From Rhizobium sp. 11515TR (GTDB taxonomy: Bacteria > Pseudomonadota > Alphaproteobacteria > Rhizobiales > Rhizobiaceae), in assembly GCF_002277895.1 (NCBI RefSeq), contig NZ_CP022998.1, positions 718,501 through 782,500 on the forward strand: DNA of 64,000 bases, read 5' to 3'. Below the pieces are notes generated by a model that did no database searches, was not told the origin of the DNA, and saw only the letters and a program-made list of their open reading frames with translations. Below are positions 20,336-28,491 of the stretch, piece by piece. The first letter of the stretch is position 1. Each line of letters starts with the position of its first letter. The translations under genes and the position numbers were made by a program.

Positions 20336-21028
20336 TCATTGTTTTCGCCGGCCAGCGCCGCCCGTTGCCCGGGACTGACCGCCGTTGCGGTACCGTTCGA
20401 GCAGGTTTGCGCGCTTCACTACACCCTCACCCGCCTGCCCTGCAAGCGCTGCGGCATGGATAAAAGCATTCTGGCCCATCAGTTCGTCCATTTCCGCCTC
20501 CGTAAAGACACGGAAGGACGGTATTTCCGCTTCGGTCTCCATGCCGAGATGCCAGGCCTTCCTTGCCTGATCGATCTTGCGCACGCCATCGGCGGCGGCG
20601 TTCATCGCATGGAACACGGCAAGTGCCGAGCCGTTGCGAACGGCGCCATCCACCTTCGACGAGCCGGATACGAACTGACCCGCCTTGCGTGCCATGTTCA
20701 TCATCCCGGCCAGTTGCGCCGCTAGAAGACGGTCGACGGTGGCGCCAAGATCGCTCGGCGCGGTCACCTCCGCCTTCAGGGCGCGGGAGAACAACTTCTT
20801 TGCCACTGCCTTGTCCACGAGCGCCCGGTCAATCTTGACCCAGCATCCGCGTCCCGGCAGCTGCCGCTTCAGATCCGGAACGACTGTTCCGTCCGGAGCG
20901 GCTACGAAGCGGATCAGCTCGTCCGGCGATCCGCTTTCGCGTGTTACGATGCACATACGGCCATTTGCGCCGTCACCCGAAAGATCGTCGTCTTCGGGCG
21001 AGGCCTTCGGCCCCTCTGCGCTCATCAT
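20336..21028 (-). CDS. YlxR/L7Ae-type RNA-binding protein
   Basis: A 230-residue protein with an N-terminal YlxR domain (CIVTRESGSPDELIRFV, DLKRQLPGRGCWV) fused to a second RNA-binding region of the ribosomal L7Ae type (LLAAQLAGMMNMARKAGQFVSG). Alphaproteobacterial genes between nusA and infB often have this fusion. The YlxR motif usually starts R-x-C-I-x-[TS]-R, here RMCIVTR. The start overlaps the nusA stop by 4 bases (ATGA), indicating translational coupling. Confidence 0.92.
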   Translation of the reverse strand: MMSAEGPKASPEDDDLSGDGANGRMCIVTRESGSPDELIRFVAAPDGTVVPDLKRQLPGRGCWVKIDRALVDKAVAKKLFSRALKAEVTAPSDLGATVDRLLAAQLAGMMNMARKAGQFVSGSSKVDGAVRNGSALAVFHAMNAAADGVRKIDQARKAWHLGMETEAEIPSFRVFTEAEMDELMGQNAFIHAAALAGQAGEGVVKRANLLERYRNGGQSRATGGAGRRKQ

Positions 21029-22635
21029 GCTTCCTGCTCGGCCTCGCCTTCACCTTCCGACGCCTCTTCGGCTTCGGCGGCGAGATCGGCTTCGGTGATC
21101 CAGCCGGCCAGCAGGCGAGCCTGCACGACCATCTGTTCGGCTTCGACACGCGAGACTTCGAGCTTCGAAAACAGGCCTTCGAACTTCTTCGTTTCGCCGT
21201 TCTTGCGCTCGGACCAGCCGACGAGATCGTCGGCGGCGCAGCCGGCGAAGTCCTCGATCGTCTTGATGCCGTCCTCGCCGAGGGCGACCATCATCTGTGC
21301 GGTCATGCCGTTGATCTCTCGCAGCTCGTCGGAGACGCCGAGCGCCTTGCGCTTCTCGTCCATTTCGGCTTCGAGCTTTTCGAGATATTCGCGGGCGCGG
21401 GTCTGGATTTCCTGCGCCGTATCTTCGTCGAAACCATCGATCGAGGAGATTTCGTCGAGATCGACGTAAGCCAGTTCCTCGACGGCGGCAAAGCCTTCCG
21501 AGGCCAGAACCTGACCGACCATCTCATCGACGTCGAGCGCGTCCATGAACAGGTTCGTACGCTCGTTGAATTCCTTCTGACGGCGTTCCGATTCCTCGGC
21601 TTCCGTCATGATGTCGATATCCCAGCCGGTCAGCTGCGAAGCGAGGCGGACGTTCTGGCCGCGGCGGCCGATGGCAAGCGAAAGCTGCTCGTCCGGAACC
21701 ACGACTTCGATGCGCTCTGCATCTTCGTCGAGAACGACCTTGGCGACTTCGGCCGGCTGCAGCGCGTTGACGACGAAGTTCGCCGGCTCGCTGGACCAGG
21801 GAATGATGTCGATCTTTTCACCCTGCAGCTCGCCGACGACGGCCTGAACGCGCGAACCGCGCATACCGACGCAGGCGCCGACCGGATCGATCGACGAGTC
21901 GTTCGAGATGACGGCGATCTTGGCGCGAGAGCCCGGATCGCGGGCAACCGACTTCACCTGGATGATGCCGTCGTAGATTTCCGGCACTTCCATGGTGAAG
22001 AGCTTGACCATGAACTGCGGATGCGTGCGCGAGAGGAAGATCTGCGGGCCGCGCTGCTCGCGACGGACGTCGTAGACATAGGCGCGGACGCGATCGCCGT
22101 AGCGGAAGTTCTCGCGCGGGATCATTTCGTCGCGGCGGATGATGCCTTCGCCACGGCCGAGATCGACGATGACGTTGCCGTATTCGACGCGCTTGACGGT
22201 GCCGTTGACGATTTCGCCGACACGGTCCTTGAATTCGTCGAACTGGCGGTCTCGCTCGGCTTCGCGCACCTTCTGCACGATGACCTGCTTGGCCGACTGG
22301 GCAGCGATGCGGCCGAAATCCATCGGCGGCAGCGGATCGGCGATGAAATCGCCAAGAGCTGCGTCCGGGTTGCGGTCGCGGGCCAGTTCCAGCGGGATCT
22401 GAGTGGAATAATCTTCGGCCTTCTCGACGACTTCGAGCAGACGCTGCAGACGAATCTCACCCGTCTTCGGGTTGATGTCGGCGCGGATGTTCGATTCCGT
22501 GCCGTAACGCGAGCGCGCGGCCTTCTGGATCGCATCCGCCATTGCGGCAAGCACGATCTCGCGGTCGATGACCTTTTCGCGCGCCACTGCATCTGCGATC
22601 TGCAGAAGTTCTAGCCGGTTCGCACTGACTGCCAT
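21025..22635 (-). CDS. nusA: Transcription termination/antitermination protein NusA
   Basis: RNA polymerase-associated factor. The 536-residue protein contains the N-terminal domain ([19 protein letters not shown]), an S1 domain around 135-200 ([19 protein letters not shown]), two KH domains ([22 protein letters not shown] and [19 protein letters not shown]) and C-terminal acidic helix-hairpin repeats, ending in a Glu/Ala-rich tail. Located between rimP and ylxR as is usual. Confidence 0.98.
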   Translation of the reverse strand: MAVSANRLELLQIADAVAREKVIDREIVLAAMADAIQKAARSRYGTESNIRADINPKTGEIRLQRLLEVVEKAEDYSTQIPLELARDRNPDAALGDFIADPLPPMDFGRIAAQSAKQVIVQKVREAERDRQFDEFKDRVGEIVNGTVKRVEYGNVIVDLGRGEGIIRRDEMIPRENFRYGDRVRAYVYDVRREQRGPQIFLSRTHPQFMVKLFTMEVPEIYDGIIQVKSVARDPGSRAKIAVISNDSSIDPVGACVGMRGSRVQAVVGELQGEKIDIIPWSSEPANFVVNALQPAEVAKVVLDEDAERIEVVVPDEQLSLAIGRRGQNVRLASQLTGWDIDIMTEAEESERRQKEFNERTNLFMDALDVDEMVGQVLASEGFAAVEELAYVDLDEISSIDGFDEDTAQEIQTRAREYLEKLEAEMDEKRKALGVSDELREINGMTAQMMVALGEDGIKTIEDFAGCAADDLVGWSERKNGETKKFEGLFSKLEVSRVEAEQMVVQARLLAGWITEADLAAEAEEASEGEGEAEQEA

Positions 22636-22698
22636 TGTTCTTAGTCTCCGTCTTCCTGCCTTCAGGTTTCCCGTTCCGTCAGGCGGTTCGTTGATCGG

Positions 22699-23304
22699 TT
22701 ATTCCTGGTCGTCCGCTTCGTTCTGGTTCGCTGCCTCGGCTTTCGCCAGCTTGTCGGCGCGCAGCGCGTCGCGGATGAGATCGTCCGTCAGGATCAGCTT
22801 GGCTTCGGCCAGCGTGCTGAACGGAATGGTCACCTTGGGCTCCTCGCCATAGGCGACCTGGTCGCGTTCGATCGTGAAGCCGTCATTGTCGACGGCGGCG
22901 ATCTTGCCGCGGAAACGCTTGCGGTTATCGACGAGGATCGACGTTTCGCACTTGACGATGTGGCCGATCCAGCGTTGAAAATCCGACTTTCGCACCATCG
23001 GGCGGTCGATGCCGGGCGAAGACACTTCGAGATGATACGCCTTATCGATCGGATCTTCCACATCCAGAACCGGAGAAATGGCCATGGAGACCTCTTCGCA
23101 GTCCTCGACGGTCATGGTGCCGTCGTTGCGCTCGGTCATGACCTGCAGCGTCAGCCCGTTCAGATTGAGGAGGCGCACGCGCACCAGGCGGAAGCCCATG
23201 CCCACAAGCACAGGCTCGATGATCGCGGCGACGCGCTGATCAAGGCCGGTTTCGACGATCAGCCGGGGTTCATTGGTATTGTCTGCGTTTGTCACGTCCG
23301 ACAA
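22699..23304 (-). CDS. rimP: Ribosome maturation factor RimP
   Basis: A 201-residue 30S assembly factor: [29 protein letters not shown], the family core [23 protein letters not shown] and [14 protein letters not shown], and a C-terminal SH3-like half. I place the start at a TTG at 23304: AGGAG lies 8-9 bases upstream and the sequence then begins [15 protein letters not shown], close to what I recall for Rhizobium RimP. The in-frame ATG at 23331 has no ribosome binding site. First gene of the rimP-nusA-ylxR-infB block. Confidence 0.92.
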   Translation of the reverse strand: MSDVTNADNTNEPRLIVETGLDQRVAAIIEPVLVGMGFRLVRVRLLNLNGLTLQVMTERNDGTMTVEDCEEVSMAISPVLDVEDPIDKAYHLEVSSPGIDRPMVRKSDFQRWIGHIVKCETSILVDNRKRFRGKIAAVDNDGFTIERDQVAYGEEPKVTIPFSTLAEAKLILTDDLIRDALRADKLAKAEAANQNEADDQE

Positions 23305-23463
23305 GCATTCACTCCTGCATTGTTCATGCATTGGGAGATCGCGCTAATAAAAAAGAGCGGGTCCTTGCGGCCCACTCTTCATCACACGATCAAGAATTTG
23401 ATGCGGATATAAGCCTCTTTCCGGCAAATTGCAAGGCATTCGCGCCGAAAGCCTTTTCCGCAG

Positions 23464-24684
23464 CTATTTCAGCACACCCAGCATCGAGCTGTCGGGATAG
23501 CAGGTGGGCTTCATGCCGCTCTTTTCCTGCCACTGGCCGATCGAGCGCCTGGTCTTGTAGCCCGGCAGGCCGTCGGTGCCGCCGACATCGTAGCCTTTGT
23601 GCTCCAGAACCTTCTGCATATTAGCGACGTCAGAGCGCAGCATCTTGCCGACATCGCCCCATTTTTCCTGGAAGGCGCCGCTGCCATTGGCAATGCGGTC
23701 GGCGAGATTGCCGATATAGAGGCCGTAGAGATCGGAATTGTTGTATTCCTTGATGACGTAGAAATTCGGCGTGACGATGAATTCCGGCCCGTCGCGGCCC
23801 GCCGGCACCAGCATCATGCCGCTGGCGCGCATTTCGTCCGCCGGGAGGGCCTTGCCGGAAACCGGTTTGATCCCGAGCGAGGCCCATTGCGAGATCGGCT
23901 TGGCGAGATCAGGCCCCTCCTGCGCACAGGACACGTTCTGCGGAATGGTCACTTCGTATCCCCAGCCACGACCGCGCTGCCAACCCTTCTCAACCATGTA
24001 GTTGGCTATGGATGCCAGGGTGTCCGGCACCGAAGTCCAGATGTTGCGGTGGCCGTCGCCATCGAAATCGACGGCATATTTCAGATAGTTGGTCGGCATA
24101 AATTGCGGCTGGCCGAGCGCGCCGGCCCAGGAGCCCTTGAACTGATCGGGCGTGACGTCGCCATGCTCGAGAATGCTCAGGCCAGCGATTAGCTCATTGC
24201 GGAACATATCCTTGCGCGTCGACATGAAAGCCTTCGTCGCCAGGACCTGAATTGCGGAATTCGGCAGTTTGGCGGCGCCGAAGCCGGTTTCGCGGCCCCA
24301 GATGGCAAGCAGGATCGGCCCCGGAACGCCATAGGTCTTTTCGATCCGCCGCAGCACCGGCCCGTATTGCGAGGCGAAGCTTCGCCCCGTTGCGGCCAAT
24401 TTCTGCAGCCGTCCCTCATTGAAGTAGGGGGCGGGAGAGGAGAATTCGGCCTGGCTCTGCGCCTGTTGCTTCGGCTTCGGGAAGCCCGGCGGTTCGAGAT
24501 CAGGCAGATCCCAGTTCAACGTCACGCCGGCAAAGGCAGCCTGGAAGGTCTTCTCCGAAATTCCGGTCTTTCGCGCCTCCGGCCAGAGATCCTTCTGGAT
24601 CCAGGCCTGGAACTGCGCTTCGACATCGGTTTTCGAGACGGCGAGCGCGGGGAGGGGGAGGAGGGCGAAGAGGAGGATGAGCAA
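23464..24684 (-). CDS. MltB-family lytic murein transglycosylase with peptidoglycan-binding domain
   Basis: Cleaves glycan strands to 1,6-anhydro products in the periplasm. Order of parts: signal-like LLILLFALLPLPALA, an SLT_2 domain with the catalytic Glu in AIWGRETGFGA, GLSILEHGD, SWAGALGQPQFMPTNYLKYAVDFDGDG and SIANYMVEKGW, then a PG_binding_1 domain at the C-terminus (MQKVLEHKGYDVGGTDGLPGYKTRRSIGQWQ). The start is unclear. No ATG or GTG with a good site lies next to the signal sequence; the TTG at 24684 is the nearest. The frame stays open to an ATG at 24906, but that extension is translated from an inserted repeat, so the native start may have been displaced. Confidence 0.85.
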   Translation of the reverse strand: MLILLFALLPLPALAVSKTDVEAQFQAWIQKDLWPEARKTGISEKTFQAAFAGVTLNWDLPDLEPPGFPKPKQQAQSQAEFSSPAPYFNEGRLQKLAATGRSFASQYGPVLRRIEKTYGVPGPILLAIWGRETGFGAAKLPNSAIQVLATKAFMSTRKDMFRNELIAGLSILEHGDVTPDQFKGSWAGALGQPQFMPTNYLKYAVDFDGDGHRNIWTSVPDTLASIANYMVEKGWQRGRGWGYEVTIPQNVSCAQEGPDLAKPISQWASLGIKPVSGKALPADEMRASGMMLVPAGRDGPEFIVTPNFYVIKEYNNSDLYGLYIGNLADRIANGSGAFQEKWGDVGKMLRSDVANMQKVLEHKGYDVGGTDGLPGYKTRRSIGQWQEKSGMKPTCYPDSSMLGVLK

Positions 24685-24703
24685 CCGCAGAACGTGCCGC
24701 GAG

Positions 24704-24893
24704 ATACCCCCCTCTGTCCCTTTCGGGACATCTTTCCCACAAGGGGGGAGATTGTTGGCGGCGGGCTTCGCGCCATACCGAAGGTCTGAAGTTTCTGCGA
24801 TTGGATCGTCAAATTGTTTGGCGAAGACGGCGCCACGGGCGACCAATCTCCCCCCTTGTGGGGGAGATGTCACGAAGTGACAGATGGGGGTAT
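24704..24893. mobile_element. MITE-like element with about 50-base terminal inverted repeats
   Basis: The left arm (24704-24754, beginning ATACCCCCCTCTGTCCCTTT) and the right arm (24844-24893) are reverse complements over about 50 bases with only a few mismatches, enclosing about 90 bases with no coding sequence. Each arm carries an inner hairpin (CCC...GGG around the TTTCGGGACA or GTCACGAAGTGAC core). It has no transposase, so it would be non-autonomous, or a structured rhizobial repeat. It lies directly against the 5' end of the lytic transglycosylase gene. Confidence 0.7.
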
Positions 24894-24923
24894 GCACTCT
24901 CCTCATACTCAGTTATCTCCGCC

Positions 24924-25529
24924 TCAAATCGCCGTCCGCGCCCTCAGCGCCGCCGCAAGCGTGCCTTCGTCAAGATAATCGAGCTCGCCGCCAACGGGCA
25001 CGCCATGGGCAAGGCGGGTGATCTTGACCTCGAGGCCATCAAGCTGGTCGGTTATATAGTGTGCTGTAGTTTGCCCTTCGACCGTTGCGTTGACGGCGAT
25101 GATGATCTCGCGGATGCCGCCTTCGCTGACGCGCGCGATTAGCCCGCGAATGTTGAGATCGTCAGGTCCGACGCCATCGAGCGGCGACAGGACGCCGCCG
25201 AGAACGTGATAGGCGGCGTTCATCGCACCTGATCGTTCCAGCGCCCAGAGATCGGAGACGTCCTCGACCACGATGATAACGGATTGGTCGCGCCGTTCGT
25301 CGGTGCAGACGGTGCAGGGATCGACGGTATCGACATTGCCGCAGCGCGAGCAGATCTTCACTTTATCATAGGCATCGCCCATGGCATGGGAGAGCGGCCC
25401 GAGCAGCTGGTCCTTCTTCTTGATCAGATGCAGCGCCGCGCGGCGCGCCGAGCGCGGCCCAAGGCCCGGCACCTTTGCCAGAAGCTGGATGAGTTTTTCG
25501 ATTTCGGGGCCGGTGACTCGCTTTGCCAT
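24924..25529 (-). CDS. recR: Recombination mediator protein RecR
   Basis: Works with RecF and RecO to load RecA on gaps. The 201-residue protein has the helix-hairpin-helix [21 protein letters not shown], a C4 zinc motif ([16 protein letters not shown]), a Toprim domain ([15 protein letters not shown]) and the C-terminal [21 protein letters not shown]. In many genomes it directly follows dnaX-ybaB; here four unrelated genes separate them. recF is also in this window at 45.9 kb. Confidence 0.97.
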   Translation of the reverse strand: MAKRVTGPEIEKLIQLLAKVPGLGPRSARRAALHLIKKKDQLLGPLSHAMGDAYDKVKICSRCGNVDTVDPCTVCTDERRDQSVIIVVEDVSDLWALERSGAMNAAYHVLGGVLSPLDGVGPDDLNIRGLIARVSEGGIREIIIAVNATVEGQTTAHYITDQLDGLEVKITRLAHGVPVGGELDYLDEGTLAAALRARTAI

Positions 25530-25586
25530 GGGAGGCTTTTAGCTCATATGCTCAAGGAACGGAATCACGGAAGGGATGGTGGAGCA

Positions 25587-26210
25587 ATGAAAATTCTGGC
25601 CGTTTGCTGTGGTGCTCCGGAAACGCTGCCGGGCAAGAAGGCGAAGACCGGGATCAACAAGCACGCGGTCAGCGGTGCCGTCATGATCGACGAGCTGGGG
25701 CTGCTCGGCGATGCCATCTGCAATCGCAAGCATCACGGCGGCCGTGATCAGGCCGTCTATGTCGAGGGCTCGCTGACTCTGGACTGGTGGGCAAGCGAGC
25801 TTGGGCGATTGCTGAACCCCGGAGCCTTTGGCGAAAACCTCGTCATCGAAGGCCTGGACAATTGCAAGATCGCTGTCGGCGATCAATTCATAGCTGGCGA
25901 TCTTGTTATGGAAGTGACCTCGGCCCGCATTCCCTGCTCCACCTTCGCGGCCAAGATGGGCGATCCGCAATTCGTCAAGCGATACATCCGGGCGGGGCGG
26001 CCCGGCATCTATTGCCGCGTTCTTGCGAGCGGCACGGTGAGCGCTGATATGCCGGTCACCTACCTGCCCTATGCCGGAGAGAGGGTAACCATGCCGGAAA
26101 TGATGGCGACATTCGGCAGGCGATTATCGCCGGAGGATCGGGCGCGCTATCTGGCGGCGCCCATCCATCACAAGCTGCGTGCGCTCATCGAAAGCGACGC
26201 AGCAGTCTGA
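25587..26210 (+). CDS. MOSC domain protein (YiiM type)
   Basis: A 207-residue protein with a MOSC domain: GINKHAV, GDAICNRKHHGGRDQAVYVEG, GAFGENLVIEGLDN and the conserved Cys in RIPCSTFAAKM. MOSC proteins handle sulfur carried on molybdenum-type cofactors; YiiM-like forms reduce N-hydroxylated compounds. The 3-alpha C-terminal extension (PEMMATFGRRLSPEDRARYL) is that of YiiM. The ATG at 25587 has GGTGGAG 5 bases upstream. Confidence 0.87.
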   Translation: MKILAVCCGAPETLPGKKAKTGINKHAVSGAVMIDELGLLGDAICNRKHHGGRDQAVYVEGSLTLDWWASELGRLLNPGAFGENLVIEGLDNCKIAVGDQFIAGDLVMEVTSARIPCSTFAAKMGDPQFVKRYIRAGRPGIYCRVLASGTVSADMPVTYLPYAGERVTMPEMMATFGRRLSPEDRARYLAAPIHHKLRALIESDAAV

Positions 26211-26212
26211 AA

Positions 26213-26824
26213 TCACCGCATGGCAATCGCAACGGCCGCGCCTGCCATGGTGCCGGCGCTGGCCCTGTTGGCGATACGCACAGCTCGGCGACTCCTAAGG
26301 AAAGTTCTGGCTTTGGCCGCCAGCATCGCCCAGGAGAGGTCGATGACGACAAGCACCGCAAACATCGTCGCAACCAGCTCGGCCCAGCCCGAAATCGTCA
26401 CGCCATGCAGATCGATGATCGAGGGCAGCAGCGCCACGTAAAATACCATAATCTTTGGATTGCCCATGGTAACCGTGAAGCCTGCGAGGAAGAGGCGCGT
26501 TGCCGATTGCTCGTCCGGTAGTTCCTCTCCCGCCGTATCGGAGGAAGCAAACCACATTTTCCAGGCGAGATAGAGCAGGTAGGCGACACCGAGCCACTTG
26601 ATGACAACGAAGGCCAAATGGAAGGCTTCGGCAATGGTCGCAAGGCCGGCAACGGCGCAGGTGAGCCAGATCGCCTCGCCGAGCCACATGCCGGACAGGA
26701 ACGGCAGTACGTTGCGCGCGCCCTTCGTCAGCACGCGCGCCACGAGTGCCGCGATGTTCGGTCCCGGCGATCCCGCCGCAATGAACAAGGCACCGGCAAA
26801 AACAAGCAGCGTCGATAGGCTCAT
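26213..26824 (-). CDS. LysE/RhtB family amino acid exporter
   Basis: A 203-residue inner membrane protein with about six helices. The N-terminal pattern LLVFAGALFIAAGSPGPNIAAL and GARNVLPFLSGMWLGEAIWL, plus FTVTMGNPKIMVFYVALLP, are typical of the LysE/RhtB family, which exports amino acids such as lysine, threonine or homoserine. The ATG at 26824 has GGAGG about 8 bases upstream; the longer frame is not family-like. An Lrp-type regulator is transcribed divergently one gene away, which fits amino acid-responsive control. Confidence 0.9.
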   Translation of the reverse strand: MSLSTLLVFAGALFIAAGSPGPNIAALVARVLTKGARNVLPFLSGMWLGEAIWLTCAVAGLATIAEAFHLAFVVIKWLGVAYLLYLAWKMWFASSDTAGEELPDEQSATRLFLAGFTVTMGNPKIMVFYVALLPSIIDLHGVTISGWAELVATMFAVLVVIDLSWAMLAAKARTFLRSRRAVRIANRASAGTMAGAAVAIAMR

Positions 26825-26918
26825 CGCATTCCCTCCGGTCAGGCACGCCAGACGATCTCTGAAAGAAGGGGCCAGAAATAGCATTCCGGCGCGGCTTTTC
26901 CAAATGCCCGATTTGCGG

Positions 26919-27455
26919 TTAGCCAAGCTGGCCACGAAAGCGCTCGAAGATTGCCTTTCCCTCAGGCCAATTCCCTAGTCCCGATGCCGCATTGATATGC
27001 CCGCGTGGCCCGACATCGACGAAGGCGCTGCCCCAGCTTTCGGCGCTGCGACGCGCATGGTCGAAGGAGCCAAAAGGATCGTCGGTGCTGGCGACGAGCA
27101 GGGATGGAAAGGGCAGGCGCCGCTTCGGCGGATTGGCAAAACTGCCGGCCTCGGCAAGATAGATTTCTCCCGTGGGATCGGGCGCGGCCACCATGAACGC
27201 GCCAAGGATCGCCGTCTTCTTGAGTAGCGCCCAATGGGCGATCAGCTGGCAGGCAAGGCTGTGCGCGATCAGGATCGGCGGCGTTTTGGAGCGGGAGATT
27301 TCGCGCTCGAGCGCGGTAATCCAATCCGAAAGTATCGGTCTGTCCCAGCTCGACGGCTGGAAGCGTCGCATGGTCGGATCGTCCCGTTCCCATAATGTCT
27401 GCCAATGATTTTCGCCCGAGCCGCCCAGCCCCGGCAGCGTGATGATGTCGCTCAT
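26919..27455 (-). CDS. RBBP9/YdeN family serine hydrolase
   Basis: A 178-residue alpha/beta hydrolase: start ITLPGLGGSGENHWQTLWE, nucleophile in ILIAHSLACQLIAHW, acid in STDDPFGSF and His in GPRGHINAASGLGNWPEG, a complete triad. Members are small serine hydrolases of largely unknown substrate. The ATG at 27455 has AAAGGA about 7 bases upstream. It is followed 94 bases later by the LysE-type gene on the same strand. Confidence 0.88.
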   Translation of the reverse strand: MSDIITLPGLGGSGENHWQTLWERDDPTMRRFQPSSWDRPILSDWITALEREISRSKTPPILIAHSLACQLIAHWALLKKTAILGAFMVAAPDPTGEIYLAEAGSFANPPKRRLPFPSLLVASTDDPFGSFDHARRSAESWGSAFVDVGPRGHINAASGLGNWPEGKAIFERFRGQLG

Positions 27456-27568
27456 GCCAATCCTTTCCCCATGGTCTCTCACGAAGAAAAGCTGGCATGT
27501 CGGGATGTCGATTGACATTGCAATCCATCGGATAAAACTTGCCCCAACCGATGAATTGAAGGTCAGCA

Positions 27569-28054
27569 ATGGATACTATCGAAAGAGGGTTGGATCCGAC
27601 GGATCTATCGATCATCGAAATCCTGCAACAGGACGGACGAATCTCGGTATCGGAGCTCGGCCGTCGCGTAGGCTTGTCGCAGCCGGCGGCATCGGAGCGG
27701 CTGAAGCGGCTGGAGGAGCGTGGCGTAATTGCAGCTTATCGCGCTGTCATAGATCCCGCTGCCGTCGGGCTCGGCATGATGGCGGTCATCCGGCTGCGCA
27801 CCACGCATGAGCATATCCGGCCGTATCTGAAGCAGTTTTCGGAAATGCCTGAAATTATCGAAGTGCTGAGGCTGACGGGCGAGGATTGCTTCCTGCTCAA
27901 GGTTCTCGTGCCGACACCATCGGACCTTGAAACCATCGTCGATTCCATTGCCCGTCATGGCGCGGTGACAACATCGCTGGTGCTGCGAAACGAACCCATA
28001 AAGGCGATCGGCCGCGATCTCATTCGCAAGGCGGCCGCCCGCTCAAAGAAATAG
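27569..28054 (+). CDS. Lrp/AsnC family transcriptional regulator
   Basis: A 161-residue regulator with an N-terminal HTH (LDPTDLSIIEILQQDGRISVSELGRRVGLSQPAASERLKRLEE... as the helix-turn-helix) and a C-terminal RAM/ligand domain (FSEMPEIIEVLRLTGEDCFLLKVLVPT). GAAGG lies upstream of the ATG. It is divergent from the RBBP9-like/LysE-like pair with a 113-base shared promoter region, so it probably controls the exporter; the effector would be an amino acid. Confidence 0.9.
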   Translation: MDTIERGLDPTDLSIIEILQQDGRISVSELGRRVGLSQPAASERLKRLEERGVIAAYRAVIDPAAVGLGMMAVIRLRTTHEHIRPYLKQFSEMPEIIEVLRLTGEDCFLLKVLVPTPSDLETIVDSIARHGAVTTSLVLRNEPIKAIGRDLIRKAAARSKK

Positions 28055-28061
28055 TCTCGCC

Positions 28062-28385
28062 TCAGAACGGCAGCTTGAAGCCCGGTGGGATCGGCAGGCC
28101 TGCGGTCAGTTCGCGCGTCTTTTCAGCGGCGATCGCCTCGGCCTTTTCCTGAGCATCTTTATTGGCGGCGACGATCAGGTCTTCGAGGATCTCGACATCG
28201 TCTTCCTTGAAGAGCGAGGGATCGATCTTGAGGCCGACCATGAGGCCCTTGCCGTTGACGGTGACGGTGACGAGGCCGCCGCCGGCCTTGCCTTCGACGC
28301 GGATGTCGGCAATCTCCGACTGCATCTTCTCCATCTTCGCCTGCATTTCCTTCACTTTGCCCATCATGCCCATGATGTCGCGCAT
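28062..28385 (-). CDS. YbaB/EbfC family nucleoid-associated protein
   Basis: A 107-residue DNA-binding protein with the family pattern [37 protein letters not shown], an N-terminal helix followed by a beta sheet, and CS-terminal basic helix. It lies about 100 bases after dnaX, the widespread dnaX-ybaB order. Confidence 0.95.
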   Translation of the reverse strand: MRDIMGMMGKVKEMQAKMEKMQSEIADIRVEGKAGGGLVTVTVNGKGLMVGLKIDPSLFKEDDVEILEDLIVAANKDAQEKAEAIAAEKTRELTAGLPIPPGFKLPF

Positions 28386-28491
28386 CGTCTTTGGTCCTTC
28401 TTCTCCAAGTCTCTGTTTGAGCGGCAGGATATGTCGTCATGGTCGTCAACCGCCTCAAGCCGAAGCGGTTCCGTCAACGTCCATCCTAGCC

